Assembly: GCA_007128515.1 (NCBI GenBank) | Contig: SKXI01000100.1 | Coordinates: 1 to 14,810 of the forward strand | DNA from: Halococcaceae archaeon | GTDB lineage: Archaea; Halobacteriota; Halobacteria; Halobacteriales; Halalkalicoccaceae | Direction of reading: 5' to 3' | DNA length: 14,810 nucleotides | Part shown: positions 6,624 through 13,955 of the stretch, piece by piece | Layout of the letters: each line of letters begins with the position of its first letter | How positions within the stretch are numbered: the first letter of the stretch is position 1 | The notes under the pieces: model-generated | Seen by the model: the letters and a program-made list of their open reading frames with translations, nothing else | Told to the model about the DNA's origin: nothing | The model's database searches: none | Translations under genes and position numbers: made by a program

Positions 6624-8080
6624 GCGAACGGACCGCTCCCGGGGTCGTGACACGGTACGCCCGGGACCGGGACGTCGAGCACGTCGGCTCGGCGCTCGTC
6701 GCGCTCGCGCTGTTCTGTCTGATCGTGAACGTGTTCTTCCTCAGGGGGTTTCCCGTCGGGCCGATCACGACCACGTACCTCATCACCCTCTGGGCGGCCG
6801 TCCTGGCCGGCGCCTGGGCCATTCACCTCGCGTTCGAGGGGATCGACCTCTCGACCGGACGGGAGCTGTGGCCGTGGTACGCCTTCCTCGTCGTCGCGGC
6901 GACGTCGCTCGCGTACAACCTCCTCGTCCTCGACACCGGCTGGGTCGCACTCCGGTTCTGGCTCGAACTCGCGCTCAACGTGCTCGTCGGCCTGCTCGCG
7001 TTCCGCTTCGCGACCGAACGGTCGATCACGACGATCTACACCTGGTTCGTGGCCGCGAGCGCCGTCGTGTCGGTGCTCATGATCGGCTACGGCGCGCTCG
7101 AGCTCGAGGGGATCACGCGGATCGGCCGGGCCGACACGCTCCCGATCGGGGTCAACCACCTCGGACACGGGCTGGCCGTCGGCGCCGCGTTCGGGCTGGT
7201 GGCGCTGTTCGAGGACCCGCTCCGGCGCCCTCACTTCGCGCTCGCGCTGGTCCCGATCCTCGTCGCGTTGATACTGGCCGGCTCCCGCTCGTCGCTGCTC
7301 GCGCTCGCGCTGGTCGCCGCGTCGCTCGTCCTGCTCGCGGGCTGGCGGGCGCTTCTGAGCTCGGCCGTGCTAGCAGGCGCCGGTGTGCTCGGCCTCGGGG
7401 GGCTCCGCCACGCGGAGGTGCTCGACGCCCGCTGGGAGTTCATGTTCGAACGGCTGCTGGCCCCCGAGCGACTGCTCCCCGCGATGGAGGCCCGGATCGA
7501 CCACTACCGCGAGGGGATCGCACTGGCGACGGATTCGGCTCCCGCGTTCCTCTTCGGGATCGGGATCGATCGGTACGGACCGTTCGCCGTCGACGCGGCG
7601 GTCCTCCCGCACAACTACTGGATCAGCCTCCTCGTGTTCGTCGGCGCGCCGGCGCTCGTCCTGTTCACGTACCTCTACGCCGCCGTTCTCGTCGGTCTCG
7701 CACGGGAGCTCCGGGAGGACCCCTCGAACCGGGCACTCCTCTGTACCCTCCTGGCGCTGCTCGTCGTCACCGTCTACGCGTCGTTCTCCGGACGCCTGAC
7801 GCGGGTGTTCTCGATCTGGGTCTTCCTCGGAATCGGCGCCGCGCTCGTCCGATCCGCCGGGACGGCGTCCCCGGCGGCCGACCGGTCCGATGACCGGGAG
7901 GGGGAACCCCCCGATCGAGCTGGAGGCACTGCCGAGGTCGGGGCCGTCGCTGGCGAGGGCGGCCTCAGCTCCGATAGCCGAGCGCGGAGAGGCGGTCGTC
8001 GAGGAGCTCGGGGGTCGGGCCCTCGCGTTCGACCGGCGGATCGGAACTCGTCGGACGACGACCGCCCCCGTCGACGGTGA
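6620..8080 (+). CDS. O-antigen polymerase/ligase-like membrane protein
   Basis: Protein of 486 residues from GTG 6620 (MSERTAPGVV; GTGA overlap with the previous stop). Roughly ten to twelve hydrophobic segments span residues about 22-410. Features of Wzy/WaaL-type proteins are visible: ILAGSRSSLLAL (218-229), and a large extracytoplasmic loop ending FLFGIGIDRYG (310-320) followed by VLPHNYWISLLVFVGAPALV (328-347). These proteins polymerise or transfer undecaprenyl/dolichol-linked glycans on the outer membrane face. Residues after about 412 are hydrophilic, and those after 450 are Arg-rich (e.g. RARRGGRRGARGSG), unlike normal haloarchaeal proteins. This tail lies antisense to the next gene and overlaps it by 116 bp. 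The native stop may have been lost or shifted; the +1 frame would end at a TGA near 7889. Confidence 0.85.
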   Translation: MSERTAPGVVTRYARDRDVEHVGSALVALALFCLIVNVFFLRGFPVGPITTTYLITLWAAVLAGAWAIHLAFEGIDLSTGRELWPWYAFLVVAATSLAYNLLVLDTGWVALRFWLELALNVLVGLLAFRFATERSITTIYTWFVAASAVVSVLMIGYGALELEGITRIGRADTLPIGVNHLGHGLAVGAAFGLVALFEDPLRRPHFALALVPILVALILAGSRSSLLALALVAASLVLLAGWRALLSSAVLAGAGVLGLGGLRHAEVLDARWEFMFERLLAPERLLPAMEARIDHYREGIALATDSAPAFLFGIGIDRYGPFAVDAAVLPHNYWISLLVFVGAPALVLFTYLYAAVLVGLARELREDPSNRALLCTLLALLVVTVYASFSGRLTRVFSIWVFLGIGAALVRSAGTASPAADRSDDREGEPPDRAGGTAEVGAVAGEGGLSSDSRARRGGRRGARGSGPRVRPADRNSSDDDRPRRR

Positions 8081-8915
8081 GCCAGGGGACCGCGACGAGT
8101 TCCTCGACACGGAGCCCACGGGGGTGGCCGAACCCGCGGACCGGGATCGGCGAGAGACGCTCGCCGAGCAGGTTGCCGTGGTCGCTCGTCACGACCGACC
8201 TCCCGTCCAGACGATCGAGCAGTACCTCGACGTGCTCGAGGACGAGGTCGAGGTTCTCCCGGTAGGCCCGCCACACCTCCTCGAGGCTCGCGTCGAGCGC
8301 GCCGTACTGGAGCGCCCGCCAGACGGAGAACTCGTCGGAGGTGCGGCCCTCCTGCTCGCGAGCGTAGCCGCGGTGTGCGATCTCCCGCCCTTTCGGCCCG
8401 ATGAACGGGTAGTGGGGCTGCATGTAGTGGACGACGAGTCGTTTCTCGGGATAGGCAGACGTCGCGTCGACCGCCGCCTCCGTGACGGCGTCCGGAGGAA
8501 CGGTCTCGAGTTCGTCGTCCCACCCCCGATCGAGGAGGTCGACCACGGCGTGAAAGGTGCGGGGATCGAGCCGCGGCACGTGTGGGTTCGCCGAGACGTA
8601 GACGACGTCGTGGTGCTCGCCGTCACCGAAGTTCCGCCGGAGCCACTCGAGGCTCTGGCTGCCCAGCGACCGTCGGACCTCGAGGTCGCCCTCGATCGTG
8701 TTCCGGTCGCGGAAGACGTCGTACCGGCAGCCGTCGAGGACGAGCAGGCTGTCCCAGTCCGCGGCGGGGACGTGCGTACCGGAGGGCGGCCGTGTCCGCG
8801 CGTGGATCCGGACGTTCGCACGCAGCCCGTACTCGCGGAGCTCGCCCCGGAAGTACGAGGGGTTTCGGAGCGCCTGCCGGAGCGTCGCGAGGGTGTACCG
8901 GTCGTGGAGCGTCAT
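7965..8915 (-). CDS. Sulfatase/alkaline-phosphatase-fold protein, copy 2 of the glycan module
   Basis: Protein of 316 residues starting at ATG 8913-8915 (MTLHDRYTLATLRQAL). It is a paralogue of the 4427-5347 protein with the same motifs: LLVLDGCRYDVFRDRN (57-72), VVYVSANPHVPRLD (104-117), RLVVHYMQPHYPFIGPKGRE (159-178), SVVTSDHGNLLGERL (240-254) and VAVPWL near 274-279. The N-terminal 50 residues and the last 40 differ from copy 1, so the conserved core is the catalytic fold. Asp61, the paired His of HYMQPH and Asp245-His246 are likely metal ligands, by superfamily analogy. No signal peptide is seen. The gene starts 19 bp after the flippase stop on the same strand, so the two form a leftward operon. 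Its 3' end is overlapped by the facing polymerase frame. Confidence 0.86.
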   Translation of the reverse strand: MTLHDRYTLATLRQALRNPSYFRGELREYGLRANVRIHARTRPPSGTHVPAADWDSLLVLDGCRYDVFRDRNTIEGDLEVRRSLGSQSLEWLRRNFGDGEHHDVVYVSANPHVPRLDPRTFHAVVDLLDRGWDDELETVPPDAVTEAAVDATSAYPEKRLVVHYMQPHYPFIGPKGREIAHRGYAREQEGRTSDEFSVWRALQYGALDASLEEVWRAYRENLDLVLEHVEVLLDRLDGRSVVTSDHGNLLGERLSPIPVRGFGHPRGLRVEELVAVPWLTVDGGGRRPTSSDPPVEREGPTPELLDDRLSALGYRS

Positions 8916-8934
8916 CGATTGCGGCTCATCACAA

Positions 8935-10446
8935 TCAGGTGTCGTCTCGCGACATCGCTCTTTCGAGTGCGGCCGCGAACAGCTCGCGGTCCTCGTCCTC
9001 GATCCCGAGGACGAGCAAGACGAGCGCGACGGCGAGAACGCCGGTGGCCCCGCCGACGAACACCAGCGGCAGGCCCGACAGCAGCTCGCGCGAGAGCAGC
9101 ATCACCGCGGCCCCGGCCGTGCCGGCGACGATCGGTTTGGTGAACGAGCGCGCGTACGGGGTCATCCCCTCCAGGTACCGGACCTCGAGGACGCGGACGA
9201 CGTTGAGCGCCGCGAGCACGGCTGCCGTCGCCATCGCGGCGCCGACGAGACCGTACCGCAGGATGAAGACGTAGTTGAGGACGACGTTCGCGACGCCGAA
9301 GGTCCACTGGTTGACCACGAGCAGGTACTGGTGGTCGGTCATCATCAGGACGAACCCGCTCGGGCCGGCCGCGTTGTTCACGAGCTGGGCGAGGACGAAC
9401 AGCGAGAGCACGGTCGTGCCGGCGACGAACTCCGGGCCGAAGAGCCCCAGGATCTCCGGAGCGTAGACGACCGCGCCGGTCGCGAGCACGAGCGAACAGG
9501 TGAACGTCCACCGGGTGACCGTGGTGAACACCGCCTCGAGCTCGTCCCGTTCGCCCCGGCTCTGGAGCGATGCGGCGACGGGGGGAAACAGCTGGTTGAA
9601 CGCCTGCAGGGGCAGCGCGATCAGCGTCGCGACCAGCACGGCGACGTTGTAGACCCCGACCGCGGTCGCCGAGAGGAAGAACCCGACCATGAGGACGTCG
9701 ACCCGGTTGTAGAGGAACGAGCCCGCGTCCTTGACCGTCAGCGGGATCGAGAAGCCGTAGTACTCGGCCGCAGCGCCCGTCGACGCCGGCGGGGCGGGTT
9801 CGAGGTCGGTCCGTGCCAGGAACAGCGAGGCGGCGATGAGCGTGCCGGCGATCGCAGACAGCCCGATCGCGGCCATCGCCCCCAGCAGCGAGTAGCCGAG
9901 GACGAGCGCGGCGGCGACGCCGGCGAGACGGATCGTCGGGTAGGCGACCTTCGAGAGCAGGACGTCGTACTCGGGGCGCTCGAGCGCGCGGAACGTGTAG
10001 GAGACGATCCGGATCATCGTCTCGAGGACCAGCACGCCCGCGAACACCCGGAGGACGGGCGTCAGGAGCGGCTCATCGAGGGTGAGCGCCGTCACCGCCG
10101 GGGCGCTCAGGAAGAGTGCGGCGCCGACGATGCCACCCCCGACGAGCGACGTGGCGTACGCCATGCCGACCGTCGCGTCCCGCCGGTTCGGGTCGTCGGC
10201 GTACTCGGGGAGATACCGCATCAGCGCCTTGTCCGATCCGAGGTTGGTGAAGATCGCACACACCTCGACGATCGTCCGCCCGAAGGCGTAGATCCCGTAG
10301 CGGCTCGCACCCAGCCACCGGGTCAGCAGCAGCGTGAGCGCGAACTCGACGACGTCGTAGAGGCCCTTCCCGACGACGAAGACGGAGGCACCGCGGGTGA
10401 TCGATCGTAACGAACCCTCGTCGGATCCCCGCTCCGACTCCTCCAT
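8935..10446 (-). CDS. Wzx-like polysaccharide/oligosaccharide flippase
   Basis: Protein of 503 residues from ATG 10444-10446 (MEESERGSDE). A GTG at 10512 would add 22 residues and push translation past the likely promoter. After an acidic leader come the first helices of a polysaccharide-transporter fold: SITRGASVFVVGKGLYDVVE (15-34), then LLLTRWLGASRYGIYAFGRT (39-58), then GSDKALMRYLPEYA (70-83). About 12-14 hydrophobic segments follow, with ALERPEYDVLLSK (154-166) in the first half and YNRVDVLMVGFFLSATAVGVYN (246-267) and a polysaccharide-biosynthesis C-terminal region in the second. This MOP-superfamily member would move a lipid-linked glycan from the inner to the outer leaflet, supplying the polymerase encoded opposite. 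It heads a two-gene leftward operon with the second sulfatase-fold gene. Confidence 0.92.
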   Translation of the reverse strand: MEESERGSDEGSLRSITRGASVFVVGKGLYDVVEFALTLLLTRWLGASRYGIYAFGRTIVEVCAIFTNLGSDKALMRYLPEYADDPNRRDATVGMAYATSLVGGGIVGAALFLSAPAVTALTLDEPLLTPVLRVFAGVLVLETMIRIVSYTFRALERPEYDVLLSKVAYPTIRLAGVAAALVLGYSLLGAMAAIGLSAIAGTLIAASLFLARTDLEPAPPASTGAAAEYYGFSIPLTVKDAGSFLYNRVDVLMVGFFLSATAVGVYNVAVLVATLIALPLQAFNQLFPPVAASLQSRGERDELEAVFTTVTRWTFTCSLVLATGAVVYAPEILGLFGPEFVAGTTVLSLFVLAQLVNNAAGPSGFVLMMTDHQYLLVVNQWTFGVANVVLNYVFILRYGLVGAAMATAAVLAALNVVRVLEVRYLEGMTPYARSFTKPIVAGTAGAAVMLLSRELLSGLPLVFVGGATGVLAVALVLLVLGIEDEDRELFAAALERAMSRDDT

Positions 10447-10623
10447 GTCGCTCGTCGGGTCAGACCGTCCGTCGGGGTAAGTAGCTTCTCCTCCGGACGA
10501 TCGCCGCACCACCGACCGGCCTCTCCCCGATCGGCGGGTCGCCGGATCGGGGACGGGGATCGGACGGATCCGGATCGATCGAAGAACGGCCGCGGTGGTC
10601 GTTGGGGGACGCCATGGACAGGG

Positions 10624-10630
10624 TTATTTA
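10624..10630 (+). promoter_or_regulatory. TATA box of the aspartate kinase gene
   Basis: TTATTTA stands out in GC-rich DNA and lies 55-61 bp before the ATG at 10685. A start about 25 bp downstream would give a leader of roughly 30 bases, which contains the ribosome binding site at 10674-10680. Confidence 0.6.
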
Positions 10631-10638
10631 GCACGTGT

Positions 10639-10651
10639 GGGTAAGCTACCC
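10639..10651. promoter_or_regulatory. Inverted repeat overlapping the predicted start of lysC transcription
   Basis: GGGTA-AGC-TACCC is a perfect 5-bp inverted repeat with a 3-bp centre, just downstream of the TATA box. A protein bound here would sit across the transcription-start region, as archaeal repressors often do. The arms are short, so chance cannot be excluded. Confidence 0.35.
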
Positions 10652-10673
10652 CATGCCAGCGCGTGGTCTCACC

Positions 10674-10680
10674 GGAGGGA
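10674..10680 (+). promoter_or_regulatory. Shine-Dalgarno sequence of aspartate kinase
   Basis: GGAGGGA lies four bases before ATG 10685. It decides that start over the longer open frame upstream, whose extra residues are not conserved-looking and overlap the promoter. Confidence 0.65.
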
Positions 10681-10684
10681 GCGG

Positions 10685-11863
10685 ATGCGGGTCGTAGCGA
10701 AGTTCGGCGGCACGAGCCTCGGGAGCGGCGACCGGATCGACCGGGCGGCGGACTCGGTGGCTGCCGCCTCGGAGGAGGGACACGAGATCGCGGTCGTCGC
10801 GAGCGCGATGGGCTCGACGACCGACGACCTCCTCTCGGAGATCACGTTCGACGCGGCCGAGGCGGACCGCGCGGAGATCGTCAGCATGGGCGAACGGACC
10901 TCCGTACGGATGCTGAAGGCGGCGCTCGCCGCCCGCGGCGTCGACGCGATCTTCCTCGAACCGGGCCACCCCGACTGGCCGGTCGTCACCGACGAACACG
11001 GCGAGGTCGACGTCGAGGAGACCACCCGACGCGCGGAGGCGCTCGCGGCGCGACTCGACGGGGTCGTCCCGGTGATCACGGGTTTTCTCGCCGAGACGAA
11101 AGACGGGACGGTCACGACGCTCGGCCGCGGCGGGAGCGACACCACCGCGGTGATGCTCGGTCAGTACATGAACGCCGACCAGGTCGTGATCGTCACCGAC
11201 GTCGAGGGCGTGATGACGGGTGACCCCTCGGCGGTCGAGGGTGCCAGAAACGTCGGCGAGATTAGCGTCGACGAGCTCCGGAGCCTCTCGTTTCGGGGTG
11301 CGGAGGTCGTCGCTCCCTCAGCGCTCGGCTACAAGGACGGCCGGATGGACGTCCGGGTCGTCCACTACCAGCACGGTGACCTCCTGACCGGCGGAACGAG
11401 CATCGAGGGGGAGTTCCGGAACCTGATCGACATGCGCGAGGAACCCCTGTCCTGTATCACGGTCGCGGGGCGGGCGATCCGGAACCGCTACGGGATCCTC
11501 GCGGCGCTCTCGAACGCGCTCGCGGACAGCGAGATCAACATCGACGCGGTCGCGAGCGGGATGGACTCGGTCACGTTCTACGTCGACGAGGACAGAGCCG
11601 ACCACGCCGAGGCGGTGCTCCACGACTCGGTCGTCGCGGACGACCTCCTCTCGAGCGTCACCGTCGAGGACGAGATCGCGGTGATCCGGATGACGGGCGG
11701 CGAACTCCCGAACCAGCCGGGCATCATCCAGGGGATCGTCGATCCGCTCGCCGCCGCCCACATCACGATCCACGACGTGATCACGAGCGCGACGAGCGTC
11801 GCCGTCTTCGTCGACTGGAGCGACCGCGAGCACGCCCTCGAGATCATCCAGGACGCGTTTTAA
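10685..11863 (+). CDS. lysC: Aspartate kinase with two C-terminal ACT domains
   Basis: Protein of 392 residues beginning MRVVAKFGGTSLGS, with the amino-acid kinase signature KFGGTS at residues 6-11. Other family landmarks are GFLAETKDGTVTTLGRGGSD (133-152, substrate and phosphate binding) and IVTDVEGVMTGDP (169-181). ACT domains are visible at about 258-320 and 330-392 (GIIQGIVDPLAAAHITIHDV in the second). The enzyme phosphorylates L-aspartate at the beta-carboxyl with ATP, the first step toward lysine, threonine and methionine. The ACT pair suggests feedback control by an end-product amino acid, but which one cannot be read. Length is within the range of monofunctional archaeal enzymes. It has its own TATA box and Shine-Dalgarno and is not cotranscribed with its neighbours. 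Confidence 0.94.
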   Translation: MRVVAKFGGTSLGSGDRIDRAADSVAAASEEGHEIAVVASAMGSTTDDLLSEITFDAAEADRAEIVSMGERTSVRMLKAALAARGVDAIFLEPGHPDWPVVTDEHGEVDVEETTRRAEALAARLDGVVPVITGFLAETKDGTVTTLGRGGSDTTAVMLGQYMNADQVVIVTDVEGVMTGDPSAVEGARNVGEISVDELRSLSFRGAEVVAPSALGYKDGRMDVRVVHYQHGDLLTGGTSIEGEFRNLIDMREEPLSCITVAGRAIRNRYGILAALSNALADSEINIDAVASGMDSVTFYVDEDRADHAEAVLHDSVVADDLLSSVTVEDEIAVIRMTGGELPNQPGIIQGIVDPLAAAHITIHDVITSATSVAVFVDWSDREHALEIIQDAF

Positions 11864-11977
11864 TTACCTGACCGACCCGGAGGGATCGTCGTCGCCCCCC
11901 GCATCTCTCGGCGGTCCCCCTCACCGGTGTCGTTCGGTTCGGAATCGAGAAACGATGAGGTCCACCGATGGCACCCG

Positions 11978-12637
11978 TCACTTTCCCCGGTAGAGCCGCT
12001 CGGCACTCCTCCGGGGCAACCCCGCCGCCTCGATCGCCTCGGCCACCGTATCGACGTCGTAGTCGACGCGGCGTTCGTCGACCGTCTTCGCCCCGAGGTC
12101 CACGACCGCGTAGGCCGCCCGCGGGTCGCCGTCGCGAGGCTGGCCGACGCTCCCCGGGTTGCAGACGATCCCCTCCTCGGTGAGCCGATGGCCCTGCACG
12201 TGGGTGTGACCGAGGACGAGCAGCTCCTCGTCGCCGAGCATCGACGCGGAGAACGACTCCGGGTAGGTGTAGCGGTCCGGGTCGTCGGGGTGGCCGTGAA
12301 CGAGCTTCACCCGCCCGTCTGCGACCGTCAGTCGCTCGGGGAGCCCCGCGAGCCACTCCCTCTGGCTCTCGGCCAGTCGGTCGATCGCGTACTGTACCCC
12401 CGCGTCGGCCATCTCGTTGCCCCAGAACCCGCTCCCCTCGACCACCGCCCGGTCGTGGTTGCCAAGCACGGTCGGCACGTCGCGTGCCCGGAGCTCCTCG
12501 ACGCACTCGACCGGCCAGGGGTTGTAGCCGACGACGTCGCCCGCACAGACGAGCAGGTCGATCGCCGGCATGTCGGAGAGGACCGCATCCAGGGCGATCC
12601 GGTTCGCGTGTAGATCGGAGATCACTCCCACGCGCAT
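11978..12637 (-). CDS. Metallophosphoesterase (YfcE/MJ0936-like phosphodiesterase)
   Basis: Protein of 219 residues from ATG 12635-12637 (MRVGVISDLHAN). A GTG at 12667 would add ten residues before the first beta strand. All calcineurin-like metal motifs are present: DLH (8-10), GD (33-34), GNHD (59-62), HGH (114-116) and GHTH (143-146). GSVGQPRDGD (162-171) is the characteristic end of the family. Related proteins hydrolyse phosphodiester bonds with two Mn or Ni ions; the natural substrate is usually unknown. The protein is soluble, with no signal peptide. It starts 51 bp after the purO stop on the same strand, so the two may share a message. It converges on lysC across a 114-bp spacer without recognisable structure. 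Confidence 0.9.
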   Translation of the reverse strand: MRVGVISDLHANRIALDAVLSDMPAIDLLVCAGDVVGYNPWPVECVEELRARDVPTVLGNHDRAVVEGSGFWGNEMADAGVQYAIDRLAESQREWLAGLPERLTVADGRVKLVHGHPDDPDRYTYPESFSASMLGDEELLVLGHTHVQGHRLTEEGIVCNPGSVGQPRDGDPRAAYAVVDLGAKTVDERRVDYDVDTVAEAIEAAGLPRRSAERLYRGK

Positions 12638-12688
12638 ACGCGAACGGACGCCCGCGAGCCCCTTCACTCCTCGGCGTGCCGGTACCGC

Positions 12689-13315
12689 CTACTCGGGCTC
12701 ACCGTTCTCGATCGCCGTCACGAAGCCGTCGTCCGTTCGCTCGACGCCGGCCGCACAGACCGCGTGCTCGTACTCGTGGTCGTAGAGTTCGGTCGCGAGG
12801 GCCTCCGCGTCGACCGCGTCCAGGGCGACCGCGTCGGGGCTGTCGCGTTCGTACGTCGCCACGAGCGTCGGCTCGTCCACCGCCTCGACCAGCAGCGCGT
12901 CCCGGCGCACGATCCCGATCGTCGCGACCCCCTCGCCACCGTCGGACGAGAGGACGCCAGCGATCCGTGGCGTGTCGTAGTCGTCCTTCTCGTAGTCGAG
13001 CGCGAGCAACGCCGTCGCGAGCGCGTCGCGGGCGGGATAGCCCATCGCGAGCTTCTCCGCGATCGGATCGACCTGCGATCCGTTACCGATCACCGCGGCA
13101 TCCGCCTCCGTCGGCTCGCTCTCGGGCTCACCGGCCGAGACGAACCGGGCGCAGTTGTAGGAGACGTACGGGTTGTCCGTCCCCTCGGCATCGGGCGTCG
13201 GTGCGACCGTGAGCGTCCCGTCGCGGTCGATCACCCGGCGGTCGGGAAACGACCGCGAGGAGACGCGGTAGCCTGCGAGCCCGGGAGCGACGACGATGAA
13301 CCGTCCGACGTACAT
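12689..13315 (-). CDS. purO: Archaeal IMP cyclohydrolase PurO
   Basis: Protein of 208 residues from ATG 13313-13315, opening [28 protein letters not shown]. This opening, [12 protein letters not shown] (48-59), [15 protein letters not shown] (75-89), [28 protein letters not shown] (93-120) and [11 protein letters not shown] (136-146) mark the archaeal-type IMP cyclohydrolase. The enzyme closes the ring of FAICAR to give inosine monophosphate, the last step of de novo purine synthesis, replacing the cyclohydrolase half of bacterial PurH. Length is typical. An A/T-rich stretch (complement of GGTTTTCCC, 13351-13359) about 40 bp upstream is a possible TATA box. The metallophosphoesterase gene lies directly downstream. 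Confidence 0.93.
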   Translation of the reverse strand: MYVGRFIVVAPGLAGYRVSSRSFPDRRVIDRDGTLTVAPTPDAEGTDNPYVSYNCARFVSAGEPESEPTEADAAVIGNGSQVDPIAEKLAMGYPARDALATALLALDYEKDDYDTPRIAGVLSSDGGEGVATIGIVRRDALLVEAVDEPTLVATYERDSPDAVALDAVDAEALATELYDHEYEHAVCAAGVERTDDGFVTAIENGEPE

Positions 13316-13468
13316 ACGCGAGGCTCTCCCCGTCGGTTCATGTCGGTGTCGGTTTTCCCCTGGACTCCCTCGACGTATATAGCCCTCTACACCTGTATCG
13401 AGCGCTCTATCGACTGCGTACGGGGGTTCCACCGGTGGCACTATGTGGTCGCCGCGAGAGGAGGGTGT
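13316..13468. promoter_or_regulatory. Divergent promoter region between purO and the arsenate-reductase-like gene
   Basis: TATATA at 13376-13381 is a clear rightward TATA candidate, giving a leader near 60 bases. The leader holds TATCGA-GCGCTC-TATCGA (13396-13413), a 6-bp direct repeat around a GC-rich centre; the core GAGCGCTC is palindromic. It also holds the 10-bp palindrome CCACCGGTGG (13429-13438). GGAGG at about 13460-13464 precedes the ATG at 13469 and fixes that start. The repeats are possible operator or leader elements. Confidence 0.5.
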
Positions 13469-13909
13469 ATGAGCCAGCCCACGACAGACCGCCGACCGCG
13501 ACTCGGGTTCGTCTGCGTGCAGAACGCCGGGCGGAGCCAGATGTCCGCCGCGTTCGCCGAACGCGAAGCCGAACGGAGAGAGCTCGACGTGGAGGTCGTG
13601 ACGGGTGGAACGCTCCCCGCGGATCGGGTCCACCCGGAGGTAGTCGAGACGATGTCCGAGGTCGGGATCGACCTCTCGGAGCAGGTGCCGAAGGAGGTCA
13701 CGGACGAGGAGCTCGCTTCCTGTGACGTGGTCGCGACGATGGGCTGTTCGACGCTCAGCCTCGACGCCGACGTGGACGTGCGCGACTGGGATCTCACCGA
13801 CCCCGACGGGAAGGACGAGGTGGAGGTGCGGGCGATCAGGGACGAGATCGAGGGCCGGGTCGCGGCGCTGTTCGACGAGCTCGAGGCCGAGGTTTCGATG
13901 GGCCAGTAG
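13469..13909 (+). CDS. Low-molecular-weight phosphatase / arsenate-reductase-like protein
   Basis: Protein of 146 residues from ATG 13469 ([20 protein letters not shown]), supported by GGAGG just upstream. CVQNAGRS (16-23) is the CX5R phosphate loop of the low-molecular-weight tyrosine phosphatase fold, in the form found in thioredoxin-coupled arsenate reductases. RDWDLTDP (105-112) supplies the general-acid Asp region. Two further Cys (85, 93) are present, but they are nine residues apart inclusive. The GCS...CP pair usual in ArsC relatives is reduced to one Cys, followed by [10 protein letters not shown]. It may reduce arsenate with a different redox partner or be a protein-tyrosine phosphatase; which one cannot be settled here. 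No ars operon genes are adjacent. The tRNA-Gln gene follows 46 bp downstream. Confidence 0.85.
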   Translation: MSQPTTDRRPRLGFVCVQNAGRSQMSAAFAEREAERRELDVEVVTGGTLPADRVHPEVVETMSEVGIDLSEQVPKEVTDEELASCDVVATMGCSTLSLDADVDVRDWDLTDPDGKDEVEVRAIRDEIEGRVAALFDELEAEVSMGQ

Positions 13910-13922
13910 GGCGGTTCGACAG

Positions 13923-13929
13923 GCATAAG
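13923..13929 (+). promoter_or_regulatory. Likely TATA box of tRNA-Gln
   Basis: CATAAGT is the only A/T-rich run between the preceding stop and the tRNA. It lies 27-33 bp before the first base of the mature tRNA, the spacing expected for an archaeal promoter. Confidence 0.5.
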
Positions 13930-13955
13930 TGCCGAGGACAGGTACGGAGAGGTGA

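Larger units (their letters stand above)
10447..10684. promoter_or_regulatory. Divergent promoter region between the flippase and aspartate kinase genes
   Basis: Leftward, the complement of GGTAAGTAG (10477-10485) gives a CTACTTACC TATA-like element 30-38 bp before the flippase ATG. Rightward, TTATTTA at 10624-10630 is the best TATA box in the window and predicts a start near 10655. Between them the DNA is GC-rich, with several GGATCGG words and the palindrome GATCCGGATC at 10567-10576. No gene is seen in the spacer. Confidence 0.55.

Noticed and set aside
8698..10410. 570-codon plus-strand frame opposite the flippase
   Set aside because: Composition is Arg/Glu/Asp/Gly repeats typical of an antisense shadow, while the minus strand encodes a clear membrane transporter.
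10447..10512. GTG-initiated extension of the flippase
   Set aside because: It would start upstream of the only TATA-like element and adds a non-hydrophobic stretch absent from the family.
13429..13438. CCACCGGTGG as a rho-independent-style terminator of an upstream gene
   Set aside because: No loop and no T-tract, and both flanking genes are transcribed away from this spacer; kept only as a possible leader element.
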